The notes below the pieces were generated by a model that did not search any database, had not been told where the DNA came from, and saw nothing but the letters and a program-made list of their open reading frames with translations. Below are positions 1 to 5,530 of a DNA stretch of 5,583 bases, in pieces; the stretch's first letter is position 1; every line of letters begins with the position of its first letter. This stretch comes from Deltaproteobacteria bacterium ADurb.Bin026 (lineage in GTDB: Bacteria > Desulfobacterota > Syntrophorhabdia > Syntrophorhabdales > Syntrophorhabdaceae). The stretch is from NCBI GenBank assembly GCA_002071245.1, contig MWEV01000225.1, forward strand, positions 1 through 5,583, written 5' to 3'. Position numbers and translations under genes: made by a program.

Positions 1-62
1 AAACCTGCAATCTAAATATGTTTAATGAAAAAGCATGTATTAGATGTATTTTTCAAAGGAAG
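1..62. other. Left-edge flank downstream of the GNAT gene; nothing assigned
   Basis: This AT-rich stretch lies just past the stop codon of the acetyltransferase gene. I see no stable hairpin with a T-run on the minus strand, so no intrinsic terminator for the gene string can be called here. No open frame continues from the acetyltransferase. A terminator or a further co-directional gene may lie beyond the edge. Confidence 0.4.
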
Positions 63-515
63 TTATATTTTTAATACAAGGTTTATCATGTCGCCACGCG
101 AAAACCCCATTGAATGAAAAAATTGAAGCAAATCCCAGTCGTTCCAGTTTACAAGGGTATATATTGTGTCCACGTTGTACTGCTTCAGGTTTGATATGAC
201 TGCGTTTGCGAGAACCTTTGCAATACCTCTGTTCTGATAATCGGGGTCTATGCCTATAGTATCTATCCACCCAATGTTGTTCGGTACCTTGAATGTCCAA
301 CCACTCACTTCGCCAAGAATAAATCCGATTACCTTGTCATCGATTTCTGATACAAGAGAGGCATCTGGTGGTCTTGTTTCTGCCTGTTTTACAATCTTGG
401 TAAACCAGTAATCCCTCCTTGTTTCGCCAAGGATTTTTGTGTCTATCTCTACAATAGCGTCTAAATCATCTTTGGTAAGTTGTCTTATAGTGAGTTTATC
501 ATAGAAGTTGCCCAT
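63..515 (-). CDS. GNAT-family N-acetyltransferase
   Basis: This encodes a 150-residue cytoplasmic enzyme of the GCN5-related (GNAT) fold, which moves an acetyl group from acetyl-CoA to an amine; the acceptor cannot be told from sequence. Seen directly: an N-terminal beta-alpha start (LTIRQLTKDDLDAIVEID, residues 8-25), a central strand ending in GFILGEVSG (64-72), and acetyl-CoA motif A, IGIDPDYQNRGIAKVLA (87-103). The pyrophosphate-binding signature Q-N-R-G-I-A is at 94-99 (consensus Q/R-x-x-G-x-G/A). A motif B-like end, NWNDWDLLQFFHSMGF, follows. The length is normal for a single-domain member. The ATG is preceded by GAGG with a 5-base spacer, which supports this start. The gene follows the second glycosyltransferase by 49 bases and is probably the tail of the same transcript. 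A RimI-like protein acetyltransferase or a small-molecule acetyltransferase are both possible. The family call is firm and the substrate is unknown. Confidence 0.88.
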   Translation of the reverse strand: MGNFYDKLTIRQLTKDDLDAIVEIDTKILGETRRDYWFTKIVKQAETRPPDASLVSEIDDKVIGFILGEVSGWTFKVPNNIGWIDTIGIDPDYQNRGIAKVLANAVISNLKQYNVDTIYTLVNWNDWDLLQFFHSMGFSRGDMINLVLKI

Positions 516-520
516 CTTAA

Positions 521-524
521 CCTC
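521..524 (-). promoter_or_regulatory. Shine-Dalgarno site of the GNAT gene
   Basis: On the minus strand GAGG stands 5 bases before the ATG at 513-515, a normal spacing. It fixes the acetyltransferase start. The rest of the 49-base gap to the upstream glycosyltransferase stop is AT-rich and shows no clear -35/-10 pair. Confidence 0.6.
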
Positions 525-564
525 ATTATGTTAAATGTATTAGGATTGTGAATATATTAACATA

Positions 565-2214
565 TTAACGGTTCTTAATCAAACATCTCTCGCCCTGATA
601 GTCAATTATTATAATTTTGTTATCAGGTATGGCCTCGTGTAGTCTCATCAAGCGTTTTGTTTTTAGGACTGTAAACACCCTTTTTTCTGATTTTAATAAT
701 TTCAAAAACTCTTGTTCGTCGATAAATATACCTTTTGCATCATTGTATTTTGAGCCCATCTCGAGTTCGCCCTTGTAGGCGGCAATGATAATAGGCCTGG
801 CTGTGTAAAATCTGAGTGTTTGATCGTATGTCCCATAGTTGATGAGCAAATCGTCGGATCGGATATCATTATTTATAGTTTTGGCAAGCCCTTTTGTTGT
901 ATTGAGAGAATCGATTGTTTTGATATTGGTAGTCAGAAGCAAAGATACAAAGATTAATGAGAAAAATGCAAATAAATAAAAAACAGAGTTGTAATAAATA
1001 GACTTGCGAAATAAAAAGAAACAAGTAAACATGATGGACAACAGCGAGATGCAAAAAACAAAGGTCTTTAAATTTTGAAAAACATCGATAGATTCTTTTG
1101 AAATCTGTGACAATATTTCTATTGAAGCGTTGTGCCAGTAGGTCAAAGGTGTTAGTGAAAAAACCAAAAAGATAAATGCATAGATAAAAATTTCGAGCTT
1201 TTTTTGAATAATGCGACCCCAGATATTGTCGAAAAAACAGCCAAGAACCATTGCCAAAGCGGGGAATATGGGCAGTATATATGGAGGGAGCTTGGATTTG
1301 GAGATGCTGAAAAATAAAAAGACAATGCCACTCCATACAATTAAGAGCCTTATTTCGCTTTTCTTCCATAGGGCTATTATGCTTCGCGGTATGAATATTG
1401 ACCAAGGGAACATACCCCCTAAAAGAACGGGGAAAAAATAAAACAAAGAGCCGGTGCGCTTGTGTTTTGAAGTCAAAAATCGCAAGAAATGCTGATCGAT
1501 AACAAAAAAATAGAAAAACTCACTTTCCTTTATAGATATCGTTGTAAACCAAGGCAGGACTACTATACCAAATATAACCACGCCTTTTGTTATCCGAATC
1601 TCTTTCAGGAAGGCTAATCTTTTTTCAATTATTAAAAAGATGAAGATAGTTATAAAAAACAGAATAATTGCGACGATGCCTTTGGTAAGAGTGGCTAAAG
1701 CGAGAAAAACATAGAAAAGGTAAATAAAAAAGGCTTTTCTTTCCTTATAAAATCCTAAAAAACATAAAAGTGAGGCAAAAAGCCACAATGTAAAGAACAT
1801 GTCAGTTGTAACAATGCGTGCCATAGAAAAAAACCCAAAAGAAAAGGCGAGTATTGTTGCTGAAAGGATAGCGGTTCGTTCGTTGAACCAGCGTCTTGAT
1901 GTGAAATAAAGGACAAGGGTGCACAAAAATGCAGATAGTGCGTTAACAAACCTGAATGACCACTCGTTGATTCCGAAAAGCTTATACGATGCAGCTACTG
2001 CCCAGTAAAAAAGGGGTGGTTTTTCAAAATATCTTACATGGTTTAGATGCGGAACGATATAGTTATTCAGCTCTAACATTTCTCTTGGAATTTCCGCATA
2101 TCTTCCCTCGTCGGGTTCTTTTAATGCGTAATCTCCAATGCCATAAAAAAACAGGATATATGAAAAACTGAGAACTATGATTAAATGTATGATTAAAAGT
2201 TGTTTTTTATCCAC
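565..2214 (-). CDS. ArnT-like (GT83-type) membrane glycosyltransferase, copy 2 of a tandem pair
   Basis: This is a polytopic inner-membrane glycosyltransferase related to ArnT, which transfers 4-amino-4-deoxy-L-arabinose from undecaprenyl phosphate to lipid A on the periplasmic side. The sugar and acceptor here are not known. With the start I prefer it has 549 residues, close to the roughly 550 of E. coli ArnT. Family marks in order: first membrane helix (about 6-24); first periplasmic loop EPDEGRYAEIPREML with the acidic pair D35/E36; YFEKPPLFYW with E64; TTDM with D138; TLTKG; VLPWF; HKRTGSLFYFFPVLLGG; FPWSIFIP; KSKLPPYILPIFPALA. About a dozen hydrophobic spans are followed by a soluble C-terminal domain of about 110 residues. 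Start choice: GTG at 2212-2214 has AAGGTG 10 bases upstream. An in-frame TTG at 2221-2223 would add three residues but sits only 1 base from that site. The gene starts 14 bases after the stop of its paralogue, so the two are almost certainly co-transcribed. No arn biosynthesis genes are in view. Confidence 0.88.
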   Translation of the reverse strand: MDKKQLLIIHLIIVLSFSYILFFYGIGDYALKEPDEGRYAEIPREMLELNNYIVPHLNHVRYFEKPPLFYWAVAASYKLFGINEWSFRFVNALSAFLCTLVLYFTSRRWFNERTAILSATILAFSFGFFSMARIVTTDMFFTLWLFASLLCFLGFYKERKAFFIYLFYVFLALATLTKGIVAIILFFITIFIFLIIEKRLAFLKEIRITKGVVIFGIVVLPWFTTISIKESEFFYFFVIDQHFLRFLTSKHKRTGSLFYFFPVLLGGMFPWSIFIPRSIIALWKKSEIRLLIVWSGIVFLFFSISKSKLPPYILPIFPALAMVLGCFFDNIWGRIIQKKLEIFIYAFIFLVFSLTPLTYWHNASIEILSQISKESIDVFQNLKTFVFCISLLSIMFTCFFLFRKSIYYNSVFYLFAFFSLIFVSLLLTTNIKTIDSLNTTKGLAKTINNDIRSDDLLINYGTYDQTLRFYTARPIIIAAYKGELEMGSKYNDAKGIFIDEQEFLKLLKSEKRVFTVLKTKRLMRLHEAIPDNKIIIIDYQGERCLIKNR

Positions 2215-2224
2215 AGGGCGCAAG

Positions 2225-2230
2225 CACCTT
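2225..2230 (-). promoter_or_regulatory. Shine-Dalgarno site of the downstream ArnT-like gene, overlapping the upstream stop codon
   Basis: AAGGTG on the minus strand shares bases with the TAA stop of the preceding glycosyltransferase. It lies 10 bases before GTG 2212-2214 but only 1 base before TTG 2221-2223, so it decides for the GTG start. The overlap of stop codon and ribosome binding site suggests translational coupling of the two paralogues. Confidence 0.5.
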
Positions 2231-3785
2231 AAATATCTTTTTCGTATAATAAAAAGACCATCGGGGTTTCTCCGATTTTCTTTTCAAAAATTGTTTTAAC
2301 ATTTACAAGGGTGTCTGATAATTCCTTATGATCCCTTTTTCTTGAGAGTATATAGAATTTTTCCATATTTACCAACTTTTTCAGTTCAACGGTGTTGTGT
2401 TCATCTATATGTATGGCATGTTTTCCAATGTAATAGACATACACACCTCTCATGCTGCCATAATAGACCCAAGGGGTGCCGTCTCTTATCAGGGGTTTTA
2501 CCATATCGGCAAGTACCCTGGGTGATTTGTATGCATTTAATTTTTTATATATAGAAATATTTGAGATTGTAAAAATTGTGACGATTGCACATATGATAAC
2601 TGGAAAAACATAAGATTTTCTGTTCAATTTCAAAAAAATACAGATCAAAACAGATAGTGTTATCAGAACAGTTCCAATGATTATTCGTTCTACGGTAAAC
2701 TCAGGGTATATGTTGGTTTTGAATAAGCAGAGAAATGCGCCGGAAGAAAAAAATAATATTGAAAGCCCCAAAAACATAAGTGAGTTATACCTATGTTCGG
2801 GCTTTAAAAACGCTAAAGATGTTAAAATGGCTATAGGGGGGAGTACGGGCAGCATATATTTGCTTATCTTGCCTGACGATAGGGAAAAGAAGACAAACAT
2901 CCACAATAACCATAATATGAAAAAACCTGTTTTCCGGTCTTCTTTGATGCGTTTAACCCCCATATAGATACCAAATGGTATGAAAACACTCCACGGAAAA
3001 TAGTCCAGAGGCAGTGTTGTAAAGTAATAGTATATGGGTCTTTTATGGCTCCATGCGTCAAAGAATCTTACGAGGTTTTGCCTTATGATGTTCTCATAAA
3101 GATATGGAAATCTTTCCATATAGTACACCGCAAAGTACCATGGTAGAATTACAACAATAAAGATTGCTATCCCAAAAAAAAAGTCCCTAAGGCTTATTAC
3201 CCTGTAATTCCTTTCTATTATCAAAAATAATATTATAATGGGTAGTATGAGGATTACAGAAAGTGGCCCTTTGGTCATAAAGCCAAATGCCATAAGCAAA
3301 ACGAAGATGAAAAAATAACGTTTCTTGTCTGTATTATAAAACCAAAAAAAGGACAACAGGCTACAAGATATGAAAACCGAAAAGATCATGTCAACCTGAA
3401 GATATCTTGCCTGCCAGTAGTAAAGTGGTGTACTCATCAGGATAAAAGACGACAAGGTAGCTATGTTAATGCCAAAAAACCTGTGTATAGTGATTAGAAA
3501 AAAAACGATTCCAACAATAGCAAAAACGGCTGTTGAGAAACGCATTGATACTTCGTCTTTAAAGAAGAACAGGGCATTTTTGGAGAGGTAGGTAATATAG
3601 TAAAACAATGGAGGTTTTTCTCCATATGGTGTTCCATTAAGATGGGGTACAATGTGGTTATCTTTCAGTTCGGTTACGATCTCTGCAAAATCACCCTCGT
3701 CTGGTGCCCAGAAGTCTCTTGCACCGAGATTACACAGAAATAACAATGCACACATTATGCATACAGTTGGTAGTAATATTTTCAT
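2229..3785 (-). CDS. ArnT-like (GT83-type) membrane glycosyltransferase, copy 1 of a tandem pair
   Basis: This is a 518-residue polytopic inner-membrane protein of the ArnT/PMT-like glycosyltransferase group. It is expected to use a polyprenyl-phosphate-linked sugar and modify lipid A or another envelope lipid at the periplasmic face. Family marks in order: membrane helix 1 (about 3-20); WAPDEGDFAEI with D29/E30; YGEKPPLFYY with E56; QVDM with D132; FMTKGPLS; VILPWYF; AWSHKRPIYYYFTTLPLDYFPWS; SSGKISKYMLPVLPP; about ten hydrophobic spans; and a C-terminal soluble domain of about 100 residues. It keeps the acidic residues but differs from its neighbour where the family usually has D-E-x-R-Y: here the arginine is Asp (D32) and the tyrosine is Phe. 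The ATG starts about 37 bases after the end of rnpB. Upstream GGATAG is a poor ribosome binding site, but no later start would keep the first helix. Expression probably depends on read-through of rnpB. The family call is firm and the substrate is open. Confidence 0.87.
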   Translation of the reverse strand: MKILLPTVCIMCALLFLCNLGARDFWAPDEGDFAEIVTELKDNHIVPHLNGTPYGEKPPLFYYITYLSKNALFFFKDEVSMRFSTAVFAIVGIVFFLITIHRFFGINIATLSSFILMSTPLYYWQARYLQVDMIFSVFISCSLLSFFWFYNTDKKRYFFIFVLLMAFGFMTKGPLSVILILPIIILFLIIERNYRVISLRDFFFGIAIFIVVILPWYFAVYYMERFPYLYENIIRQNLVRFFDAWSHKRPIYYYFTTLPLDYFPWSVFIPFGIYMGVKRIKEDRKTGFFILWLLWMFVFFSLSSGKISKYMLPVLPPIAILTSLAFLKPEHRYNSLMFLGLSILFFSSGAFLCLFKTNIYPEFTVERIIIGTVLITLSVLICIFLKLNRKSYVFPVIICAIVTIFTISNISIYKKLNAYKSPRVLADMVKPLIRDGTPWVYYGSMRGVYVYYIGKHAIHIDEHNTVELKKLVNMEKFYILSRKRDHKELSDTLVNVKTIFEKKIGETPMVFLLYEKDI

Positions 3786-3804
3786 CAGATTTTGGTATCT
3801 ATCC

Positions 3805-3832
3805 AGTCTATCTATATAAAAAAGGGTAGACT
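3805..3832 (-). repeat. Short inverted repeat spanning the 3' end of rnpB and the ArnT-like leader
   Basis: On the minus strand AGTCTA (3827-3832, mostly part of the 3' strand of rnpB helix P1) is matched by TAGACT (3805-3810), leaving a 16-base loop that includes a T6 run (3818-3823). If formed, this hairpin would compete with P1 for the same bases. Six base pairs with a large loop is weak and could be chance. The T6 run directly after P1 could also help transcription end or 3' processing. Confidence 0.3.
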
Positions 3833-4184
3833 ATAAGCCGGGTTCTGTTCCCTATCTGTGAAGGGATTGTAACCATTTCTCTAGGATTCAGATTGCCCTG
3901 AATCTCTTGCGGCCTACCCGGGTTAAAGGATGGGCAATCCTCGCTGCCACAAAAGGCAGCCCCCTTTTTGGCCTTGCATCGGATGGGGTTTGCAAAGCCC
4001 CCGTGTCGCCACGGGGCTGGTGAGCTCTTACCTCGCCTTTTCACCCTTATCCCGCTTTCACAGGACGGTATATTTTCTGTTGCACTTTCCTTAGGATCAC
4101 TCCCAGTCCTTGTTATGGACCATCCTGCCCTTTGATGCCCGGACTTTCCTCCCCTCTCACAGGGGCGGTTACACGTCTACCCTT
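3822..4184 (-). ncRNA. rnpB: RNase P RNA, bacterial class A
   Basis: This is the catalytic RNA of ribonuclease P, which cuts the 5' leader from pre-tRNAs. It is recognised from the invariant core: CR-I GAGGAAAGUCCGGGC (4137-4151) and CR-V ACAGAACCCGGCUUAU (3833-3848), with the AAGUGCAACAGA and GGUAAGAGCUCACC stretches between. Helices I can pair by eye: P1, 10 perfect pairs (AAGGGUAGAC 4175-4184 with 3822-3831), which sets the ends; P2, 7 pairs (4167-4173 with 3868-3874); P3, only 5 pairs with a 5-base loop (4151-4165); P12 (3999-4016); P17 with loop UGCCC (3927-3941), whose GCCC can form P6 with the GGGC in AAAGGGCAGG; and P19 (3849-3866). The L15 GGU that binds the tRNA CCA end is present (3916-3918). 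At about 363 nt the length is normal. The first 72 bases also code the end of the RNase H protein. No strong promoter lies just upstream, so it may be cut from a longer transcript. Confidence 0.97.
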
Positions 4185-4574
4185 GTTTTTAATTGCCTTT
4201 TTTGCATACATATCTGCTAATTTGTTTTCTGTTCTCGGTATATATTTTATGTCAAAATACCTAAAATGTTTAATAATATTTTTTGCCTTTTCGACATATT
4301 TTTTCAGTTGGAGATTTTTTATTTTGTATTTACCCTGTATCTGGTAAGCAACGAGTTGTGAATCTGTATAAATATAAACATCATCTACAGACAATGCCTC
4401 TGCCTTTTGCAATGCAAGCAGGAGCGCAGTGTACTCAGCCATGTTGTTTGTCATATGTCCAATGTAGATACTCTCAGCCATTATCTTGTTTTCTTCATCT
4501 TTGATAACGATACCTGCCCCAGCCTCTCCTGGGTTGCCAGAAGATGCTCCATCGATGTATATATGCCATTCCAT
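4113..4574 (-). CDS. Type I ribonuclease H-like protein, C-terminus encoded within rnpB
   Basis: This predicted cytoplasmic endonuclease cuts the RNA strand of RNA/DNA hybrids. It is the compact RNase HI form also found fused in actinobacterial RNase H proteins. Seen directly: the opening WHIYIDGASSGNPGEAGAG (3-21) and the four acidic metal ligands of the fold, D8, E47 (in TNNMAEYTALLLAL), D71 (in YIYTDSQLV) and D121 (in YIPRTENKLADMYAKKA). The E. coli-type His loop is replaced by the IPRTENK form common in this subgroup. The catalytic domain is complete by about residue 129. Residues 131-153 (KGRRVTAP...GQDGP) are read from the 5' 72 bases of rnpB, including CR-I, which gives the GEESPG stretch. 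The tail is therefore set by ribozyme constraint and probably has no fold of its own. The ATG is 6 bases after the zinc-ribbon gene's stop. The ribosome binding site is weak, which suggests translational coupling. I leave the symbol empty because rnhA is usually reserved for the E. coli-type enzyme. Confidence 0.9.
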   Translation of the reverse strand: MEWHIYIDGASSGNPGEAGAGIVIKDEENKIMAESIYIGHMTNNMAEYTALLLALQKAEALSVDDVYIYTDSQLVAYQIQGKYKIKNLQLKKYVEKAKNIIKHFRYFDIKYIPRTENKLADMYAKKAIKNKGRRVTAPVRGEESPGIKGQDGP

Positions 4575-4580
4575 CTATCG

Positions 4581-5294
4581 TTATTCTGGGTCTTCCTGAA
4601 AGAAAAAGATTCTGTTGCAGCTTGGGCATAATATCAGTTGTATGTTTTTTGTTGCCTCAATGAAAAGCTGTGGCGGGATATTCATAAAGCAACCGAGACA
4701 AACGCCATTTTTGAGGTTTACAACTGCGGTGCCACCTCTTTTTTCTATTAATGTGGTATAGGTTGTCCTCAAATTACTATTTACATCGCTTAGAAGATTA
4801 TCTCTTTCTTCTTTAAGTTTTTTTACATCCTTATCTATTGTGTCGACTTCTTTCAAGAGTTTATCTCTATTCTGATCAAATTCTTTTTCTTTTTTCTTTA
4901 GTTGAGCTGATAAATTTGTAAAATCGCTCTTTAGTTCTTCTATTTTTTCCATCAAGATTAGAATGTCTTCTTCTATGTTGTCATTTGTTGATTTTACAGT
5001 CTCTATCTCTTTAAGTAAGGCTTGATATTCTTTGTTTGTCTTAACTTCGTATAGTTTAGATTCGTATTTTTTTATCTTGTCTTTATCTGTTTCAAGTTCT
5101 TTTTCCTTTTTTCTTCTTTCCTTTTCAAGTTCATCAATAACCTCTTTTTCTTTGGATATATTGTTTTTTAATGTCTCGATCTCCTGTTCCATCGCGGCTA
5201 TCATCTTTGGAGCTGAAATCAATCTCTTCTCTTTTTCAAATATTTGTGTGTCTAATTTTTGGGCTTCATAAACCTTTTTAAGTTCCTGCTCCAA
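4581..5294 (-). CDS. Coiled-coil protein with C-terminal C4-type zinc ribbon (zf-RING_7 / CdsZ-like)
   Basis: With the TTG start this is a 237-residue soluble protein. Residues about 1-185 are almost wholly Lys/Glu/Leu-rich heptad-like helix, a long antiparallel coiled coil. A zinc ribbon follows, with ligands C199 and C202 (CLGC) and C223 and C226 (CPSC), and between them PPQLFIEATKNIQLILC, typical of the PF02591 family. Characterised relatives include Helicobacter HP0958 (FlgZ), which binds RNA and the sigma54 factor; the job here is not established. Start choice: GGAGGG (5301-5306) lies 6 bases before TTG 5292-5294. An in-frame GTG at 5331-5333 would add 13 residues, but these would be read through the terminator hairpin, so I reject it. 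The RNase H gene follows after 6 bases. From memory, zinc-ribbon protein next to RNase H is a recurring pair in several phyla, including actinobacteria, which suggests a shared nucleic-acid role. Confidence 0.9.
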   Translation of the reverse strand: MEQELKKVYEAQKLDTQIFEKEKRLISAPKMIAAMEQEIETLKNNISKEKEVIDELEKERRKKEKELETDKDKIKKYESKLYEVKTNKEYQALLKEIETVKSTNDNIEEDILILMEKIEELKSDFTNLSAQLKKKEKEFDQNRDKLLKEVDTIDKDVKKLKEERDNLLSDVNSNLRTTYTTLIEKRGGTAVVNLKNGVCLGCFMNIPPQLFIEATKNIQLILCPSCNRIFFFQEDPE

Positions 5295-5300
5295 TTTTAT

Positions 5301-5306
5301 CCCTCC
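5301..5306 (-). promoter_or_regulatory. Strong Shine-Dalgarno site directly after the terminator U-tract
   Basis: GGAGGG on the minus strand, 6 bases before TTG 5292-5294, is the best ribosome binding site in the window. It decides the start of the zinc-ribbon gene. It touches the 8-base U-tract of the terminator with no gap, so only transcripts that read through the terminator carry it whole. Confidence 0.8.
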
Positions 5307-5340
5307 AAAAAAAAGGGGGTGTACCTTTGGCACACCCCCA
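5307..5340 (-). terminator. Intrinsic terminator between the tRNA and the zinc-ribbon gene
   Basis: On the minus strand GGGGGTGTGCC (5329-5339) pairs with GGTACACCCCC (5315-5325) across an AAA loop. That makes 11 contiguous pairs, one of them G-U, followed at once by T8 (5307-5314). It ends the tRNA transcript about 45 bases past the tRNA. It acts in one direction only, because the plus-strand reading has no T-run after the stem. Because the next gene's ribosome binding site follows immediately, it may also act as an attenuator for that gene. Confidence 0.9.
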
Positions 5341-5385
5341 AACTTAATGATATTTTATTTCCAATGTTTTCATGAATAATATTTT

Positions 5386-5458
5386 TGGGCCCACCTGGGT
5401 TCGAACCAGGGGCCTACCGGTTATGAGCCGGTGGCTCTTCCAACTGAGCTATGGGCCC
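5386..5458 (-). tRNA. tRNA with CAU anticodon (tRNA-Ile2 or elongator tRNA-Met)
   Basis: A full 73-base cloverleaf: acceptor GGGCCCA/UGGGCCC with discriminator A; D arm GCUC/GAGC with an 8-base loop; anticodon stem ACCGG/CCGGU around loop CUCAUAA, anticodon CAU; 5-base variable loop; T arm CCUGG/CCAGG with loop UUCGAAC. The 3' CCA is not encoded (AAA follows), so a CCA-adding enzyme is needed. It is not the initiator: the first pair is G1-C72 and the anticodon stem lacks the three consecutive G-C pairs. The C4-G69 and C5-G68 pairs are features that the lysidine synthetase TilS is known to favour in E. coli, so tRNA-Ile2 reading AUA is somewhat more likely than elongator Met. Many annotation tools would simply say Met. 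It has its own promoter upstream and a terminator downstream. Confidence 0.95.
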
Positions 5459-5466
5459 TTTTTATT

Positions 5467-5496
5467 AGAATAACCGATACCGATATTCATTGTCAA
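5467..5496 (-). promoter_or_regulatory. Sigma70-type promoter for the tRNA
   Basis: On the minus strand a perfect -35 TTGACA (5491-5496) and a -10 TATTCT (5467-5472, four of six consensus bases) are 18 bases apart, with the tRNA 5' end 8 bases after the -10. The spacer holds a short tandem repeat TATCGGTATCGG. This is the only convincing promoter in the window and may serve every gene to its left through terminator read-through. Confidence 0.8.
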
Positions 5497-5530
5497 GGGC
5501 ATGAAGGATTAGTTGAAAAAAAAGTTTTTT

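Noticed and set aside
35..543. 9-base direct repeat ATGTATTAG at 35-43 and 535-543, flanking the GNAT gene
   Set aside because: It looks like target-site duplication, but it is short and AT-rich, with no terminal inverted repeats or transposase. The acetyltransferase shows no foreign base composition. Chance is the simpler reading.
869..1405. Minus-strand 178-codon open frame within the ArnT-like gene
   Set aside because: It overlaps in another frame a gene with full motif conservation, and it has no recognisable domain of its own.
2207..2215. Perfect DnaA-box-like 9-mer TTATCCACA on the plus strand
   Set aside because: It is a single copy that falls in the first codons of the ArnT-like gene. 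There is no cluster of boxes, AT-rich unwinding element or replication gene nearby, so it is no evidence of an origin.
3808..4044. 78-codon minus-strand open frame
   Set aside because: It lies wholly inside rnpB, follows the ribozyme's conserved elements and has no ribosome binding site or family resemblance. It is open by chance in a G+C-richer RNA gene.
5032..5271. Plus-strand open frame rich in Ser and Phe
   Set aside because: It is the antisense shadow of the Lys/Glu-rich coiled-coil gene. The composition follows from reverse-complemented AAA and GAA codons.
4600..5290. Strong purine/pyrimidine strand asymmetry (plus strand rich in T and C)
   Set aside because: It is explained by Lys and Glu codons (AAA, GAA, GAG) of the long coiled coil on the minus strand. 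No triplex or repeat structure needs to be invoked.
5295..5333. GTG 5333 as start of the zinc-ribbon gene, adding 13 residues
   Set aside because: The added codons are the terminator hairpin and its U-tract. A strong ribosome binding site with ideal spacing serves the internal TTG at 5294 instead.
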